DNA from: Cytobacillus praedii | GTDB taxonomy: Bacteria; Bacillota; Bacilli; Bacillales; Cytobacillaceae | Assembly: GCF_001439605.1 (NCBI RefSeq) | Contig: NZ_LMBX01000021.1 | Coordinates: 1-64,000, forward strand | DNA length: 64,000 nucleotides | Direction of reading: 5' to 3' | Shown: positions 8,924-17,805 of the stretch, in pieces | Position numbering within the stretch: the first letter of the stretch is position 1 | Layout: each line of letters begins with the position of its first letter | Translations under genes and position numbers: made by a program | Notes under the pieces: model-generated | Database searches by the model: none | Told to the model about the DNA's origin: nothing | Seen by the model: the letters and a program-made list of their open reading frames with translations, nothing else

Positions 8924-9628
8924 AAACTCCTTCTTTAATCTTTTTATGATTCTTTTTTCCAATCGGGAAATATAAGATTGAGAAATACCAAGCATATCTG
9001 CCACATCTTTTTGTGTCTTTTCTTCCCCAGTTCCAAGACCAAAGCGAAGCTCCATTATTTGCTTTTCACGATCAGATAACTGATGCAATGCTTTTGATAG
9101 CAGCTTTTTATCCACATTTGCCTCTAAATCCTTTGTGATAATGTCCTCATCTGTTCCAAGTACGTCTGATAGCAGCAGTTCATTTCCATCCCAATCTATA
9201 TTTAAAGGTTCATCAAATGAAACTTCGGATCGAATTTTGTTATTTCTTCTTAGATACATAAGGATCTCATTTTCAATACATCTTGATGCATATGTAGCTA
9301 GCTTTATTTTTTTTTCAGGATTAAAGGTATTGACAGCCTTAATCAATCCAATCGTACCGATACTTATTAAATCTTCTATATTGATTCCCGTGTTTTCAAA
9401 TTTCCTCGCAATATAGACAACTAAGCGTAAATTTCTTTCGATAAGAATGGACCTGGCTGCCTTATCACCATTTGGAAGTTTTTCCAATAATACTTCCTCT
9501 TCTTCTTTACTTAAAGGAGGAGGCAATGCTTCACTTCCGCCGATGTAAAATACTTCATCTGTTTTCAGACCGAGTTTCATTAGAAATTTATACCAATAGT
9601 ATGAGATGCGAAGCTTTAATCTTTTCAT
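8909..9628 (-). CDS. sigE: RNA polymerase sigma-E precursor (early mother cell)
   Basis: Sigma-E controls early mother-cell transcription. It has 239 residues, the same length as B. subtilis SigE. It is made as an inactive membrane-bound pro-protein: the first about 27-29 residues ([20 protein letters not shown]...) form the amphipathic pro-sequence that SpoIIGA removes near [11 protein letters not shown]. Region 2 ([38 protein letters not shown]) and the region 4 HTH ([20 protein letters not shown]) are intact. It is the second gene of the spoIIG operon, 43 bp after spoIIGA. Confidence 0.98.
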   Translation of the reverse strand: MKRLKLRISYYWYKFLMKLGLKTDEVFYIGGSEALPPPLSKEEEEVLLEKLPNGDKAARSILIERNLRLVVYIARKFENTGINIEDLISIGTIGLIKAVNTFNPEKKIKLATYASRCIENEILMYLRRNNKIRSEVSFDEPLNIDWDGNELLLSDVLGTDEDIITKDLEANVDKKLLSKALHQLSDREKQIMELRFGLGTGEEKTQKDVADMLGISQSYISRLEKRIIKRLKKEFNKMV

Positions 9629-9671
9629 GTAAAGTCCTCCTCTGTATAGAAAATTAATAGATTATCCTCGA

Positions 9672-10604
9672 TTAAGCGTGTTTTACCTCAGCTCTTCTAG
9701 TACTCGTTAACATTTTTGGGTGAACGATACACTGAAATGCATCGTCCGGAGAAAGCTGCTGTATAGAAAAAGATACCAGTCCACTTTCCACATGATAAAG
9801 CTCATCTTCTTTTTCAATGAGAATTTTATCTGGCTTTATCGCTATGATTAACTGATGCTCTTGTCCAAGTACACTATACGGGATAATCCGCATTCTATTC
9901 TCCCAATCAGGCGCTACTTCTTCAGCACCAAGAATAATTTTTTCAGGGTTCTTTGCCATCTCAACTAGGTCCTCAGGAAAGTCTGTTACTCTTTCTCTAA
10001 TCGAAACGAACATAACTGGCATTTTTGAAATCGGATCATAGAGCTGATTTCCACTATCAATTAAGCCTTTAAATGAATAAGACACATCATTTATCTGAAT
10101 AATTACCTTTATCAATGAATCATATTGAATTTTTGTTATTTCAATCGCTTCCATATTGCGTTTAGACAAATGCCAGGCAATTGGGAAACCTATGAGAACA
10201 AAAAGCCAGCTAATCGGATCACCAAATCCTTTGACGCTTGCAATTAAAACGGAGGAAGATAGCTTGAAATCAAATTTCAAAAAATAATGGACACCTATTA
10301 AGGATCCTCCAATCAAAAAGGTCACTAAATAAAAAGTCATTAAACCATTTAGAAAAAAACGAATCCTCTTAAATCCAAGTGAAGTCAATACCATGACAAT
10401 TGAAAATAACAATTTTGTAATTGGATGGCCAGCATAGGAATGTAATGGGGTAATTGATAATAGAATAATTACTGACCCAATCAATCCCCCTGCAAAAATC
10501 CTCCATAGCCGGACATCTCTTTTTAATATGATTGCTGTCAAATAAAGGAGGAGGCTATCAAATAAAAAATTCAGAGCCCAAATAATATCTAAATAAACCT
10601 CCAA
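9672..10604 (-). CDS. spoIIGA: Sporulation sigma-E factor-processing peptidase SpoIIGA
   Basis: SpoIIGA is a membrane aspartic protease that cleaves pro-sigma-E when the forespore SpoIIR signal arrives across the septum. The 310-residue protein has five predicted membrane segments in residues 1-160. A cytoplasmic protease domain follows, with the catalytic aspartate in GLIDSGNQLYDP near residue 183. The start is a TTG at 10604 with AAGGAGG seven bases upstream. It heads the spoIIG operon. Upstream lies a promoter with the 22-bp spacing typical of spoIIG and a candidate Spo0A box. Confidence 0.96.
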   Translation of the reverse strand: MEVYLDIIWALNFLFDSLLLYLTAIILKRDVRLWRIFAGGLIGSVIILLSITPLHSYAGHPITKLLFSIVMVLTSLGFKRIRFFLNGLMTFYLVTFLIGGSLIGVHYFLKFDFKLSSSVLIASVKGFGDPISWLFVLIGFPIAWHLSKRNMEAIEITKIQYDSLIKVIIQINDVSYSFKGLIDSGNQLYDPISKMPVMFVSIRERVTDFPEDLVEMAKNPEKIILGAEEVAPDWENRMRIIPYSVLGQEHQLIIAIKPDKILIEKEDELYHVESGLVSFSIQQLSPDDAFQCIVHPKMLTSTRRAEVKHA

Positions 10605-10694
10605 TCCTCTTCCTCCTTTTAACTACTTCCATAATTCGGACTATACAAGAATGGATATGTCTTCTATTTTTCACCCTATTAATCTGTTAAAAAA

Positions 10695-10728
10695 AGTATA
10701 GCGCACTCCACTAGAAGGAGTGTGTCAC
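10695..10728 (-). promoter_or_regulatory. spoIIG-type promoter with 22-bp spacer
   Basis: On the minus strand GTGACA (10723-10728) and TATACT (10695-10700) are exactly 22 bp apart. The Spo0A-activated B. subtilis spoIIG promoter has the same unusual 22-bp spacing. The spacer is itself a near palindrome, CACTCC-n7-GGAGTG (10704-10709 and 10717-10722). The predicted transcript starts near 10688, about 84 bp before the spoIIGA start codon. Confidence 0.7.
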
Positions 10729-10772
10729 TTTCTGTAATGAAAACGATAGAAATTTTCACTATTCTTTTCGGA

Positions 10773-10782
10773 TTTTGTCATT
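10773..10782 (-). promoter_or_regulatory. Candidate Spo0A box upstream of spoIIG
   Basis: TTTTGTCAT on the plus strand (ATGACAAAA on the minus) resembles the Spo0A box TTTGTCRAA. It is centred about 90 bp upstream of the predicted spoIIG start, where site 1 lies in B. subtilis. I did not find a clear second box next to the -35. Confidence 0.4.
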
Positions 10783-10827
10783 ATTTATCTTTTTCATTCA
10801 TTACAAACAAAATTCTTTATATAAAAG

Positions 10828-10870
10828 TGTGATGTACATCACGGTAATTAAAATTTCAATTCACTATAAT
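10828..10870 (+). promoter_or_regulatory. hmp promoter with CRP/FNR-type operator
   Basis: The palindrome TGTGATGTACATCACG (10828-10843) matches the CRP/FNR half-site layout TGTGA-N6-TCACA, one base off. The -10 box TATAAT is at 10865-10870 and no good -35 is present. With a start near 10877 the palindrome centre is at -41.5, the classic class II activator position. This suggests activation by an Fnr-like or NO-responsive regulator. Confidence 0.7.
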
Positions 10871-10903
10871 GACAGGGAAAATAGAAAAAAGGAGTTTTTC
10901 AAC

Positions 10904-12133
10904 ATGTTAGAACAAAAAACAATTGATATTATTAAAAGTACTGTCCCTGTTTTGGAACAGCATGGAGAAGCCATCACAAAAACGTTCTATGAGTTAATGT
11001 TCAAAAAACACCCAGAATTATTAAACATTTTTAATCATGCAAATCAAAAACAAGGCCGTCAGCAAAAGGCTCTTGCCAGCACAGTTTATGCAGCTGCTAA
11101 GTATATTGATCAGCTCGACGCTATTATTCCAGTTGTTACACAAATCGCACATAAGCATCGTTCATTAGGTATTAAGCCTGAGCATTATCCGATTGTCGGG
11201 GAGCATTTATTATTAGCAATTAAAGAAGTCCTTCAAGATGCAGCAACTGAAGAAATTATTGATGCATGGGCAAAAGCTTATGGTGTTATTGCAGATACGT
11301 TTATTAGCGTTGAAAAGGGCATGTACGAGGCAGCTGAAAATCAGCTAGGCGGATGGAAGGATTTCAAGAATTTCAAAGTAGAAAAAATTGTTCAAGAGAG
11401 CGAATGCATTAAATCATTTTATTTCAAACCTGCTGATGGGGGAAAAGTTTCAAATTATATCCCCGGACAATATATAAGCTTAAAGCTTACAAATATTCCA
11501 GGACAACACTTTACACATATTCGTCAATATAGCTTATCCACTTCTCCAAATAGCGAATATTATCGCATCTCAGTAAAAAGAGAAGATGAAATAAATACTA
11601 AACCGGCTGGCATCGTTTCTACCTTCTTGCATAACGAACTGAAAATCGGTGACTTCGTTGAAATTAGTGCACCTGCTGGCGATTTTGTACTAGAAGAAAG
11701 CAATGACAAATCCATTCTGCTTCTAAGCGGTGGTGTAGGAATTACACCGATGCTTAGTATGCTAAATCACCTGGAAGATAAAAATAAGCAAACAGTGTTT
11801 GTTCATGCTGCAATCAACGGACACGTCCATGCATTTTTAGATGAGGTAAAACAAATTGACCTCAATAATAATGCCATTTCAAGCTTTATCTGCTATGAAA
11901 AGCCAACTGCGCTTGACAGGGAAGAAAAAAGATTTGATAAAGAAGGATTTATTACTGCTGACTGGCTAAAAACAATTGTAAGTGATAAAGATTCAATCGT
12001 ATATATGTGCGGACCGGTTGTCTTTATGCAAGCCATGTTTGAAACTTTATTGCAAGCAGGATTTAAAAGAGAAAATATTCGCTACGAATTCTTTGGCCCT
12101 GCAATGGAACTGAAGGAACCTGAACACGCATAG
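10904..12133 (+). CDS. hmp: Flavohaemoprotein (nitric oxide dioxygenase)
   Basis: Hmp oxidises NO to nitrate with O2 and NAD(P)H in the cytosol. The 409-residue protein has three modules. The globin domain (1-140) has haem-pocket residues Tyr29, Gln53 and proximal His85 exactly at the family positions. The FAD domain (about 150-260) has IRQYSLSTSPNSEYYRISVK. The NAD domain has LLLSGGVGITPMLSML and YMCGPVVFMQAM. The ATG at 10904 has AAAAGGAG upstream. It is the only plus-strand gene in the first 38 kb and sits between spoIIGA and ftsZ. B. subtilis has other genes at this place, so the position suggests local insertion or rearrangement. Confidence 0.97.
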   Translation: MLEQKTIDIIKSTVPVLEQHGEAITKTFYELMFKKHPELLNIFNHANQKQGRQQKALASTVYAAAKYIDQLDAIIPVVTQIAHKHRSLGIKPEHYPIVGEHLLLAIKEVLQDAATEEIIDAWAKAYGVIADTFISVEKGMYEAAENQLGGWKDFKNFKVEKIVQESECIKSFYFKPADGGKVSNYIPGQYISLKLTNIPGQHFTHIRQYSLSTSPNSEYYRISVKREDEINTKPAGIVSTFLHNELKIGDFVEISAPAGDFVLEESNDKSILLLSGGVGITPMLSMLNHLEDKNKQTVFVHAAINGHVHAFLDEVKQIDLNNNAISSFICYEKPTALDREEKRFDKEGFITADWLKTIVSDKDSIVYMCGPVVFMQAMFETLLQAGFKRENIRYEFFGPAMELKEPEHA

Positions 12134-12134
12134 T

Positions 12135-12172
12135 AAAAAGGACATGCTCCCATTTAGGAGCATGTCCTTTTT
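12135..12172. terminator. Bidirectional terminator between hmp and ftsZ
   Basis: A perfect 16-bp stem (AAAAAGGACATGCTCC 12135-12150 with its complement 12157-12172) has a 6-nt loop. It lies between the convergent ends of hmp and ftsZ and provides A/T runs on both sides. Confidence 0.92.
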
Positions 12173-12186
12173 ATTTATAAATTTAC

Positions 12187-13338
12187 TTAGCGTCTTCTAT
12201 TTCGATTGCGTAAGAAAGTTGGGATGTCTAAAGTTTCTTCTGCTTGTTGAGATGGAGTATTTCTTACTGGTTCATGCGAAATCTCTTCTCTCTTTTGCTC
12301 CCGCTTAACAGTACCCATTGTATTTGGCTTTTGCTGTCCAAATGAAGGTCTAGTCTGTTGCTGTTGCTGTTTTACCTGAATGACATCCTCATTAAATCCT
12401 GTTGCAATAACTGTTACAAGAATCTCATCATTTAGGTCTTCATTAATAACCGACCCAAAGATCATATTTACATCTTGGTCAGATGCAGTTGCTACGATAT
12501 CAGCAGCCTCTTGAACTTCATATAAACTTAAGTTAGTGCCGCCAGTAATGTTCATAAGAACCCCTTGAGCACCATCAATTGACTTTTCAAGCAATGGAGA
12601 CGAAATTGCTTTCTTCGCAGCTTCAGTTGCACGATTTTCACCTGAAGCAATCCCGATTCCCATTAAGGCTGATCCTTGGTTAGACATAATCGTTTTAACA
12701 TCAGCAAAATCTAGATTGATTAATCCTGGAGTAGCAATTAAATCAGAAATCCCTTGTACCCCTTGACGAAGAACATTATCTGCTTCACGGAAAGCTTCAA
12801 GCATCGGTGTACTTTTATCAACGATCTCTAATAATCGGTCATTAGGAATAACAATAAGTGTGTCAACTGCTTCCTTCATTGAAGCAATACCACCAGCAGC
12901 TTGTGTTGAACGCTTACGGCCTTCAAATGTGAATGGACGAGTAACAACACCAACTGTCAGAGCACCTAAGTCACGCGCAATTTGGGCAATAACGGGAGCT
13001 GCTCCCGTTCCTGTTCCTCCACCCATTCCAGCAGTAACGAAAACCATGTCTGCTCCCTTTAATGCTTCTTCAATTTGCTCTTTACTCTCTTCAGCTGCCT
13101 TTTTTCCAACTTCAGGATTCGCACCAGCTCCGAGCCCACGAGTCAGCTTTCCGCCAATTTGCATTTTTATTTCTGCTTTTGATAGATTTAAAGCTTGGGC
13201 ATCCGTATTAACAGCTATGAATTCTACACCTTGTACCCCGTGTTCAATCATTCGGTTAACCGCGTTGTTACCGCCGCCGCCAACGCCGATGACTTTTATC
13301 GTTGCTAATGAATCTAAATTAGTATCAAATTCCAACAT
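12187..13338 (-). CDS. ftsZ: Cell division protein FtsZ
   Basis: FtsZ is the tubulin-like GTPase that polymerises into the Z-ring at midcell. The 383-residue protein (B. subtilis 382) carries the GTP-binding loop GGGTGTG at residues 106-112, the N-terminal [13 protein letters not shown] loop, and the T7 catalytic loop with [11 protein letters not shown]. The variable linker ends in the [13 protein letters not shown] tail that binds FtsA and SepF. The start ATG at 13338 follows AGGAGG. It is the distal gene of ftsA-ftsZ, 44 bp after ftsA. Confidence 0.99.
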   Translation of the reverse strand: MLEFDTNLDSLATIKVIGVGGGGNNAVNRMIEHGVQGVEFIAVNTDAQALNLSKAEIKMQIGGKLTRGLGAGANPEVGKKAAEESKEQIEEALKGADMVFVTAGMGGGTGTGAAPVIAQIARDLGALTVGVVTRPFTFEGRKRSTQAAGGIASMKEAVDTLIVIPNDRLLEIVDKSTPMLEAFREADNVLRQGVQGISDLIATPGLINLDFADVKTIMSNQGSALMGIGIASGENRATEAAKKAISSPLLEKSIDGAQGVLMNITGGTNLSLYEVQEAADIVATASDQDVNMIFGSVINEDLNDEILVTVIATGFNEDVIQVKQQQQQTRPSFGQQKPNTMGTVKREQKREEISHEPVRNTPSQQAEETLDIPTFLRNRNRRR

Positions 13339-13382
13339 GACAAATCCTCCTAATTCGTCGATGTTCCTAAAGAACACCATTT

Positions 13383-14672
13383 TTACTCAAAAAAGTATCC
13401 AAGGAACTTCTTCACTCTTGATGTAATTTTTTCTTCCGGTTGCTTTTCCGGCTTTGCTTTCGGTTGCGGTTGTTTTTGTACGCGTTTTTCTTTCATTTCT
13501 TGGGTATTGACAGGGGCAGTTCCCCCCATCTTTCTGCCTTGCATCTTCGCATTTTTATAAGCAAATTTTATGAGTCCTACTGCTGTTGTATATTGCGGCT
13601 CTCTAACACCAATATAATCTGGAATGGCAATACGAACCCGATTTTGAAATACATCCTGTGCTAATTCTAGTATTCCTTGAGTGTTTGCTACCCCGCCAGA
13701 CAATACATACCCGCCAGGTAAATCATGAGTACCAAGTCGTCTAATTTCGTTTTGAATGAGATCAAAGATTTCTTCCATTCTCGCCTCGATAATATCAGAT
13801 ATTTCCAGCTGATTAAACTGCTGATGCTGGTCACTTCCAATAATCGGAACACTAAACACTTCATCTTCTGACGCATGATCATAGAATGCATATCCATATT
13901 TTGTTTTTATCTTTTCGGCATCCTCTGTAGATGTGCGGAGACCTATTGATAAATCCTTAGTAATATGCTCACCGCCAACAGGCAGGACACTTGTAGCCTT
14001 AAGGACCCCTTGCTCAAAAAGTGCAATGGTTGTTGAACCACCGCCAATGTCAACAAGGGCAACACCAAGATTTTTTTCATCCTTGGATAAAGCATAGGCA
14101 CCAGCTGCTAAAGGCTGAAGTGTAATATCAATAATCTCGAGCCCAGCGCGTTCAACACATCGTAATGTATTATGTAAGATAGTCTTCGATCCGGTAATGA
14201 TTGTTCCTTCCATTTCTAGCCGAACACCAATCATCCCTCGAGGATCACTAATTTCATCTAACCCATCGACAATAAACTGCCGGGGAATTACATCAATAAT
14301 ATCTCTTTCTGGCGGAATCGAAACGACTTGTGCTGCATCAATGACTCTTGCAACGTCTTCGTTAGTTATTTCCCTATTCTCACTTGATACTGCTACAACA
14401 CCATGTGAAGGCTGAAGCATGACATGGTTTCCGGTAATCCCAACTATTACACTAGTAATTTCCATTCCTATCATTCTCTCAGCCTGTTCAATTGCTTTCC
14501 TTATCGAATGAACGGTTTCATCTATATCAACAATGGAGCCTTTTCTTAAGCCCTCGGACTTTACACTGCCGACACCAATAATATTTAAAGAGTCATTGAC
14601 CATTTCTCCAATGATAACCTTTACACTGGATGTACCGATGTCAAGACTTACATATATTTCATTGTTGTTCAT
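13383..14672 (-). CDS. ftsA: Cell division protein FtsA
   Basis: FtsA is an actin-like ATPase that tethers FtsZ to the membrane and recruits later divisome proteins. It has 429 residues. Actin-fold motifs are [15 protein letters not shown] at the N-terminus, the SHS2 domain inserted around residues 85-165, [15 protein letters not shown] near 210, and [14 protein letters not shown] near 335. The C-terminal [14 protein letters not shown] is the amphipathic membrane-targeting helix. AAAGGAGG precedes the ATG. Confidence 0.98.
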   Translation of the reverse strand: MNNNEIYVSLDIGTSSVKVIIGEMVNDSLNIIGVGSVKSEGLRKGSIVDIDETVHSIRKAIEQAERMIGMEITSVIVGITGNHVMLQPSHGVVAVSSENREITNEDVARVIDAAQVVSIPPERDIIDVIPRQFIVDGLDEISDPRGMIGVRLEMEGTIITGSKTILHNTLRCVERAGLEIIDITLQPLAAGAYALSKDEKNLGVALVDIGGGSTTIALFEQGVLKATSVLPVGGEHITKDLSIGLRTSTEDAEKIKTKYGYAFYDHASEDEVFSVPIIGSDQHQQFNQLEISDIIEARMEEIFDLIQNEIRRLGTHDLPGGYVLSGGVANTQGILELAQDVFQNRVRIAIPDYIGVREPQYTTAVGLIKFAYKNAKMQGRKMGGTAPVNTQEMKEKRVQKQPQPKAKPEKQPEEKITSRVKKFLGYFFE

Positions 14673-14810
14673 TCTCTGGCACCTCCTTTTTTACATTTCC
14701 ATAACCCAATAACTTTGAGCGTGTTATTTATTTAAACTTTAATTGTTTAAAAACTATATAGAATTGGTTTACTTCTCTTTTTTAGAATAAAAACGAGAAT
14801 AAAAGGCGGG

Positions 14811-14863
14811 ATCGGAGCAAAAATCCATTAAAATGGACATTAAAGCACTTGATTTGCCCCGAT
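14811..14863. other. Long hairpin in the ftsA upstream region
   Basis: ATCGGAGCAAA (14811-14821) pairs with TTTGCCCCGAT (14853-14863), and a second small stem TCCATT/AATGGA (14824-14837) lies inside. On the plus strand it runs into a T5 stretch, but the transcripts here are minus-strand. It could be a processing site or a partial terminator between sbp and ftsA. This 260-bp gap also should hold the ftsA promoters, which I could not assign. Confidence 0.45.
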
Positions 14864-14932
14864 TTTTCCTTATATTAATTTATTTATACTATAAAATTAT
14901 TCGTCAAAACTATCTTATTCCCTTTTTTAAAA

Positions 14933-15295
14933 TTAATTTTTTTCTGTTTTTTCCTTGTTGCTTGTCCATTTCGTTAATAAGATTCTTCTAATAACTGCAA
15001 TATTTTGGAATAATCTCACCCCGAATGCAAATACTGCCGCTAAATATAAGTCTACACCAAGATGGACACCTAGAAAAGCCAAACTTGCAGCAAGTACAAT
15101 ATTAAAAAAGAAACCTGATACAAAGACTTTTTCATCATAAATATTTTGCAGTTGAGCTCTAATTCCTCCAAAAAGAGTATCAAGACCTGCAAGCACAGCA
15201 ATCGATAAATAATTCGCGTATTCCTCAGATACTTTTATTTCTGTAAATAATCCGAGAATTACACCAATAATCAAGCCTAACACCGGAAGCCACAT
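14933..15295 (-). CDS. sbp: Small basic protein Sbp (DUF1290)
   Basis: This is a 120-residue membrane protein found next to ftsA in Firmicutes. It has three or four hydrophobic segments (about 2-20, 24-44, 60-80 and 84-104) and a basic tail (RRILLTKWTSNKEKTEKN). The conserved core is AGLDTLFGGIRAQLQNIYDE. The role is not established, though the location points to division. Its ATG overlaps the ylxX stop codon (TAATG), so translation is coupled. Confidence 0.94.
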   Translation of the reverse strand: MWLPVLGLIIGVILGLFTEIKVSEEYANYLSIAVLAGLDTLFGGIRAQLQNIYDEKVFVSGFFFNIVLAASLAFLGVHLGVDLYLAAVFAFGVRLFQNIAVIRRILLTKWTSNKEKTEKN

Positions 15296-16029
15296 TATGA
15301 ATTGCCTCCTTTTTCAGGATCCACAGGCTTCATATCCCTAATTCTAATTGCATTTTGATAAGCAGGAATAGTTATTTTCCCTTCAGGTTTAATAACTTTT
15401 ACCCGTAAATTGTCAACAAAAAATTCGTCAGCTGATTTTGAAACTTGCATCCTGTTGTATAATTTCTCAGCTCCCTTCGCATCCTCAGCAATGACCTTTA
15501 TTTCAAATGGCAGTTTCTTAATGGAATGGCCATCAATTTTTGTTTCATTATTTATATCGCGAATAACTGTCGTATTTATTAGACGTTGATTGTCTATCGC
15601 TATATGTGATGCTTCATACATATTTAGTTCATTAACTAGTCTTTTTAATAAATCGGGAGAAACGTTTGAAACGGTTTTTCCAATGAGTAAATCTTCCATG
15701 ACAGGCTCAATAGAGAGAATAATTCCATATCCAGTCACCTCTGTTAGTCCTGCTTCTTCTTTTAATTCCTCTAATGTGTCTCTTAATACTTGTTCCTTGC
15801 TATGTTTTAGCTCCGTTTCATATTGGGCAATTTTTGCTTCATGTGATTGAACCTCTCGGATCAATTTAAGCTGAAGCTCATTTTGTTTCAAGATATCATC
15901 ACGAAGCTGCCATGTATCGCGCGTATCACGGACTTCCGGTTCTTTTACTGTTCGAAACTGGATTGCTATCATAAAACCTATAACGATAGCAATTAACGTA
16001 AAACTAAGATTTTTCTTCCTTTTGTCCAC
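15295..16029 (-). CDS. ylxX: DUF881 membrane protein YlxX
   Basis: This is a DUF881-family protein anchored by one N-terminal helix (LSFTLIAIVIGFMIAIQF) and facing outward. A coiled coil (residues about 40-90) precedes the DUF881 domain, with GYGIILSIEP and INNETKIDGHSIKKLPFEIKV-like segments. The function is unknown; it is always linked to division genes. I prefer the GTG at 16029, which has AAGGTG six bases upstream and gives 244 residues. A TTG at 16050 is the alternative. It is a paralogue of the next gene upstream, ylxW. Confidence 0.9.
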   Translation of the reverse strand: MDKRKKNLSFTLIAIVIGFMIAIQFRTVKEPEVRDTRDTWQLRDDILKQNELQLKLIREVQSHEAKIAQYETELKHSKEQVLRDTLEELKEEAGLTEVTGYGIILSIEPVMEDLLIGKTVSNVSPDLLKRLVNELNMYEASHIAIDNQRLINTTVIRDINNETKIDGHSIKKLPFEIKVIAEDAKGAEKLYNRMQVSKSADEFFVDNLRVKVIKPEGKITIPAYQNAIRIRDMKPVDPEKGGNS

Positions 16030-16130
16030 GTTTTTCACCTTGCTTTCCAAACTTTATTTAAAAAGTGGACGATTACTATATTTGAAGTCGAAAGGGTGGC
16101 TTTTCCCTCTGCAATACCTTTCGCTTTCAA

Positions 16131-16847
16131 TTAAGAAGCCTGCAATAATGGCTCCATTATTACTTCAGCTTTTTCTTCTAAGGTAAATTGGATATTCTCA
16201 TTAACTAAGGAATCCTTAACCCCTCCTGTTAAATTCAAAGCAGAAGATAAAACTTCAGCATCTCCAATAGCCGTTATAACAAATGGAGCAGGATGCTGGT
16301 AACCATCAATTTCTATTACAGGACCATTGCATAAAATATATGAATTATGTGTAAGTCTTTGTCCATTGATAGCAATGGCTGAAGCACCAGAAATATACAG
16401 TTCATTAATAACTTTAAAGACATGCTGTTCATGCACTATGTAATTATTAATATTCTCCTCATCTGGGTTGTAGGCGCCGTCAGAAAGCGTCACCTCAACG
16501 CCTTGGCCCTTTACATCTATTTTCCCAAGATACATTCTTAATTTCTCTGTATCTTCCGCAAGATTGAAGTAAACTTGGGCTTCTTGAGATAATTCATTTT
16601 CGATATCACGAACCCGCTCTTGTTTCTCGTGCAGTTCCTTTTGTAATGTGAGATTTTTTTTCTCCAATTCAACCAATTGATGGCGAAGCTCTAAATCTCT
16701 ATCCCACTGTTTTCCCGTAATAGCCGCATTCTCCCCTTCACTCTTCGTCACATGATATGAAAAGGCAATTATATAGCCGAGAACAAGAAAAACTAGTGAA
16801 AATATTACATGATTACCCTTCACCTTCAGCTTCTTCTTTATCTTCAT
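16131..16847 (-). CDS. ylxW: DUF881 membrane protein YlxW
   Basis: This is the second DUF881 protein of the pair. A basic start (MKIKKKLKVKGNH) leads into one membrane helix (VIFSLVFLVLGYIIAFSYH), then a coiled coil (residues 50-95) and the DUF881 domain (GQGVEVTLSDG, ASAIAINGQRLTHNS, PFVITAIGDAEVL). The ATG at 16847 is nine bases after GGGAG and overlaps the divIB end by 35 bp. It is likely a paralogue of ylxX; the role in the cell wall or division is unproved. Confidence 0.9.
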   Translation of the reverse strand: MKIKKKLKVKGNHVIFSLVFLVLGYIIAFSYHVTKSEGENAAITGKQWDRDLELRHQLVELEKKNLTLQKELHEKQERVRDIENELSQEAQVYFNLAEDTEKLRMYLGKIDVKGQGVEVTLSDGAYNPDEENINNYIVHEQHVFKVINELYISGASAIAINGQRLTHNSYILCNGPVIEIDGYQHPAPFVITAIGDAEVLSSALNLTGGVKDSLVNENIQFTLEEKAEVIMEPLLQAS

Positions 16848-17622
16848 TTTCATCAGCTCCCTTTTGTTCATAAGCTTTAAAATAAGAGCCGACCTCTATG
16901 TCAATAACTCCTTCTTTTGCCGGGTCTAATTGGCTTACAATAGAAGGATAATGTGCCATTTTTTCTGAAAAGCTTCTTATCGTTGCACTTACCTCAAATC
17001 CATCATTCATAAAAAGAGTCACATGATAGGCATCGGTCTCTTTCGGGGAATGATGAATCTCAGAAATAGAATTAAACACTTCATCTGGCAATTTCCCCAG
17101 TTCCTCAATCATTTCATTCAGGACATTTCCTTCCGAAAATCCGATAAGTATCGGTGCATTCGCAGGAATTTCCCCATTCTTGCCAATATGCTTCAATATC
17201 TTTCCATTTTCATTCACAGGTAAATAACTCTTGTCCTTTTTTATGTAGGCAATCCGTTTATATTCCTTTATAGTAATCGAAACTGAACTCGGCAAATGAA
17301 CTTTGACAGTTGCATCTTTAATTTCAGGAAGCTTTTTTAGTTTTTCCTCAACTGTTTTTTCTTTCACCTTCCAAATATTTGTATTCTCTGAAAGTCCAGC
17401 AGAATCAAGCAATTCTTGATCACTATAAAAAGAATTTCCCAAAACTTCAATTTTATGTACATGGCTTAATGGTGATTGGAAATAAACGATAAAAACAATA
17501 ATTGAAAAGAAAAGAAGCAGTAAAAAAACAAGCCTTCTATTTGCTTTTTTTCGCCTTTGTTGTTTAAGTTTAGGAATCCGATCCTCAAGAGATACAATTT
17601 TCCCATTTTCCATTCCATTCAC
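16813..17622 (-). CDS. divIB: Cell division protein DivIB (FtsQ)
   Basis: DivIB/FtsQ is a bitopic divisome protein that forms a complex with FtsL and DivIC and supports septal peptidoglycan synthesis. The 269-residue protein has a basic cytoplasmic tail (residues 1-30, IPKLKQQRRKKANRR), one membrane helix (about 31-49), a POTRA domain (HVHKIEVLGNSFYSDQELLD), the beta domain (residues about 120-235) and an acidic C-terminal tail (ADENEDKEEAEGEG). Size agrees with the B. subtilis protein. It heads the divIB-ylxW-ylxX-sbp run. Confidence 0.96.
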   Translation of the reverse strand: MNGMENGKIVSLEDRIPKLKQQRRKKANRRLVFLLLLFFSIIVFIVYFQSPLSHVHKIEVLGNSFYSDQELLDSAGLSENTNIWKVKEKTVEEKLKKLPEIKDATVKVHLPSSVSITIKEYKRIAYIKKDKSYLPVNENGKILKHIGKNGEIPANAPILIGFSEGNVLNEMIEELGKLPDEVFNSISEIHHSPKETDAYHVTLFMNDGFEVSATIRSFSEKMAHYPSIVSQLDPAKEGVIDIEVGSYFKAYEQKGADENEDKEEAEGEG

Positions 17623-17648
17623 CTCAAGAGCTTACGAAATTACTTGTC

Positions 17649-17698
17649 CAATTATTGCATCCTAAAAGCGAGCACATGCCTTTAGGATGCAATAATTG
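17649..17698. repeat. 18-bp perfect inverted repeat between murB and divIB
   Basis: CAATTATTGCATCCTAAA (17649-17666) and its exact complement (17681-17698) enclose a 14-nt loop, giving a strong hairpin. A second weaker hairpin (CGGCA/TGCCG, about 17710-17732) follows on the murB side. No good T-run follows on the minus strand. This suggests an mRNA processing, attenuation or protein-binding element in the dcw transcript. Confidence 0.75.
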
Positions 17699-17805
17699 AG
17701 AAAACAACGGCACGTTTTATACATGCCGCTTTTCCCCAAAATAAATCTAGGTCTTTAGAGTATAATTATATCACATGAAATGGAATAAGTAAGGATTATT
17801 TCCCG

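Noticed and set aside
10601..10680. A closer spoIIGA promoter using TATAGT near 10640
   Set aside because: No -35-like hexamer is found at 17 or 22 bp, while the GTGACA-22-TATACT pair further upstream fits the known spoIIG layout.
12860..13426. A 188-codon open frame antisense to ftsZ
   Set aside because: It lies opposite the well-supported ftsZ gene, has no ribosome-binding site and a Pro/Ser-rich composition typical of antisense frames of coding DNA.
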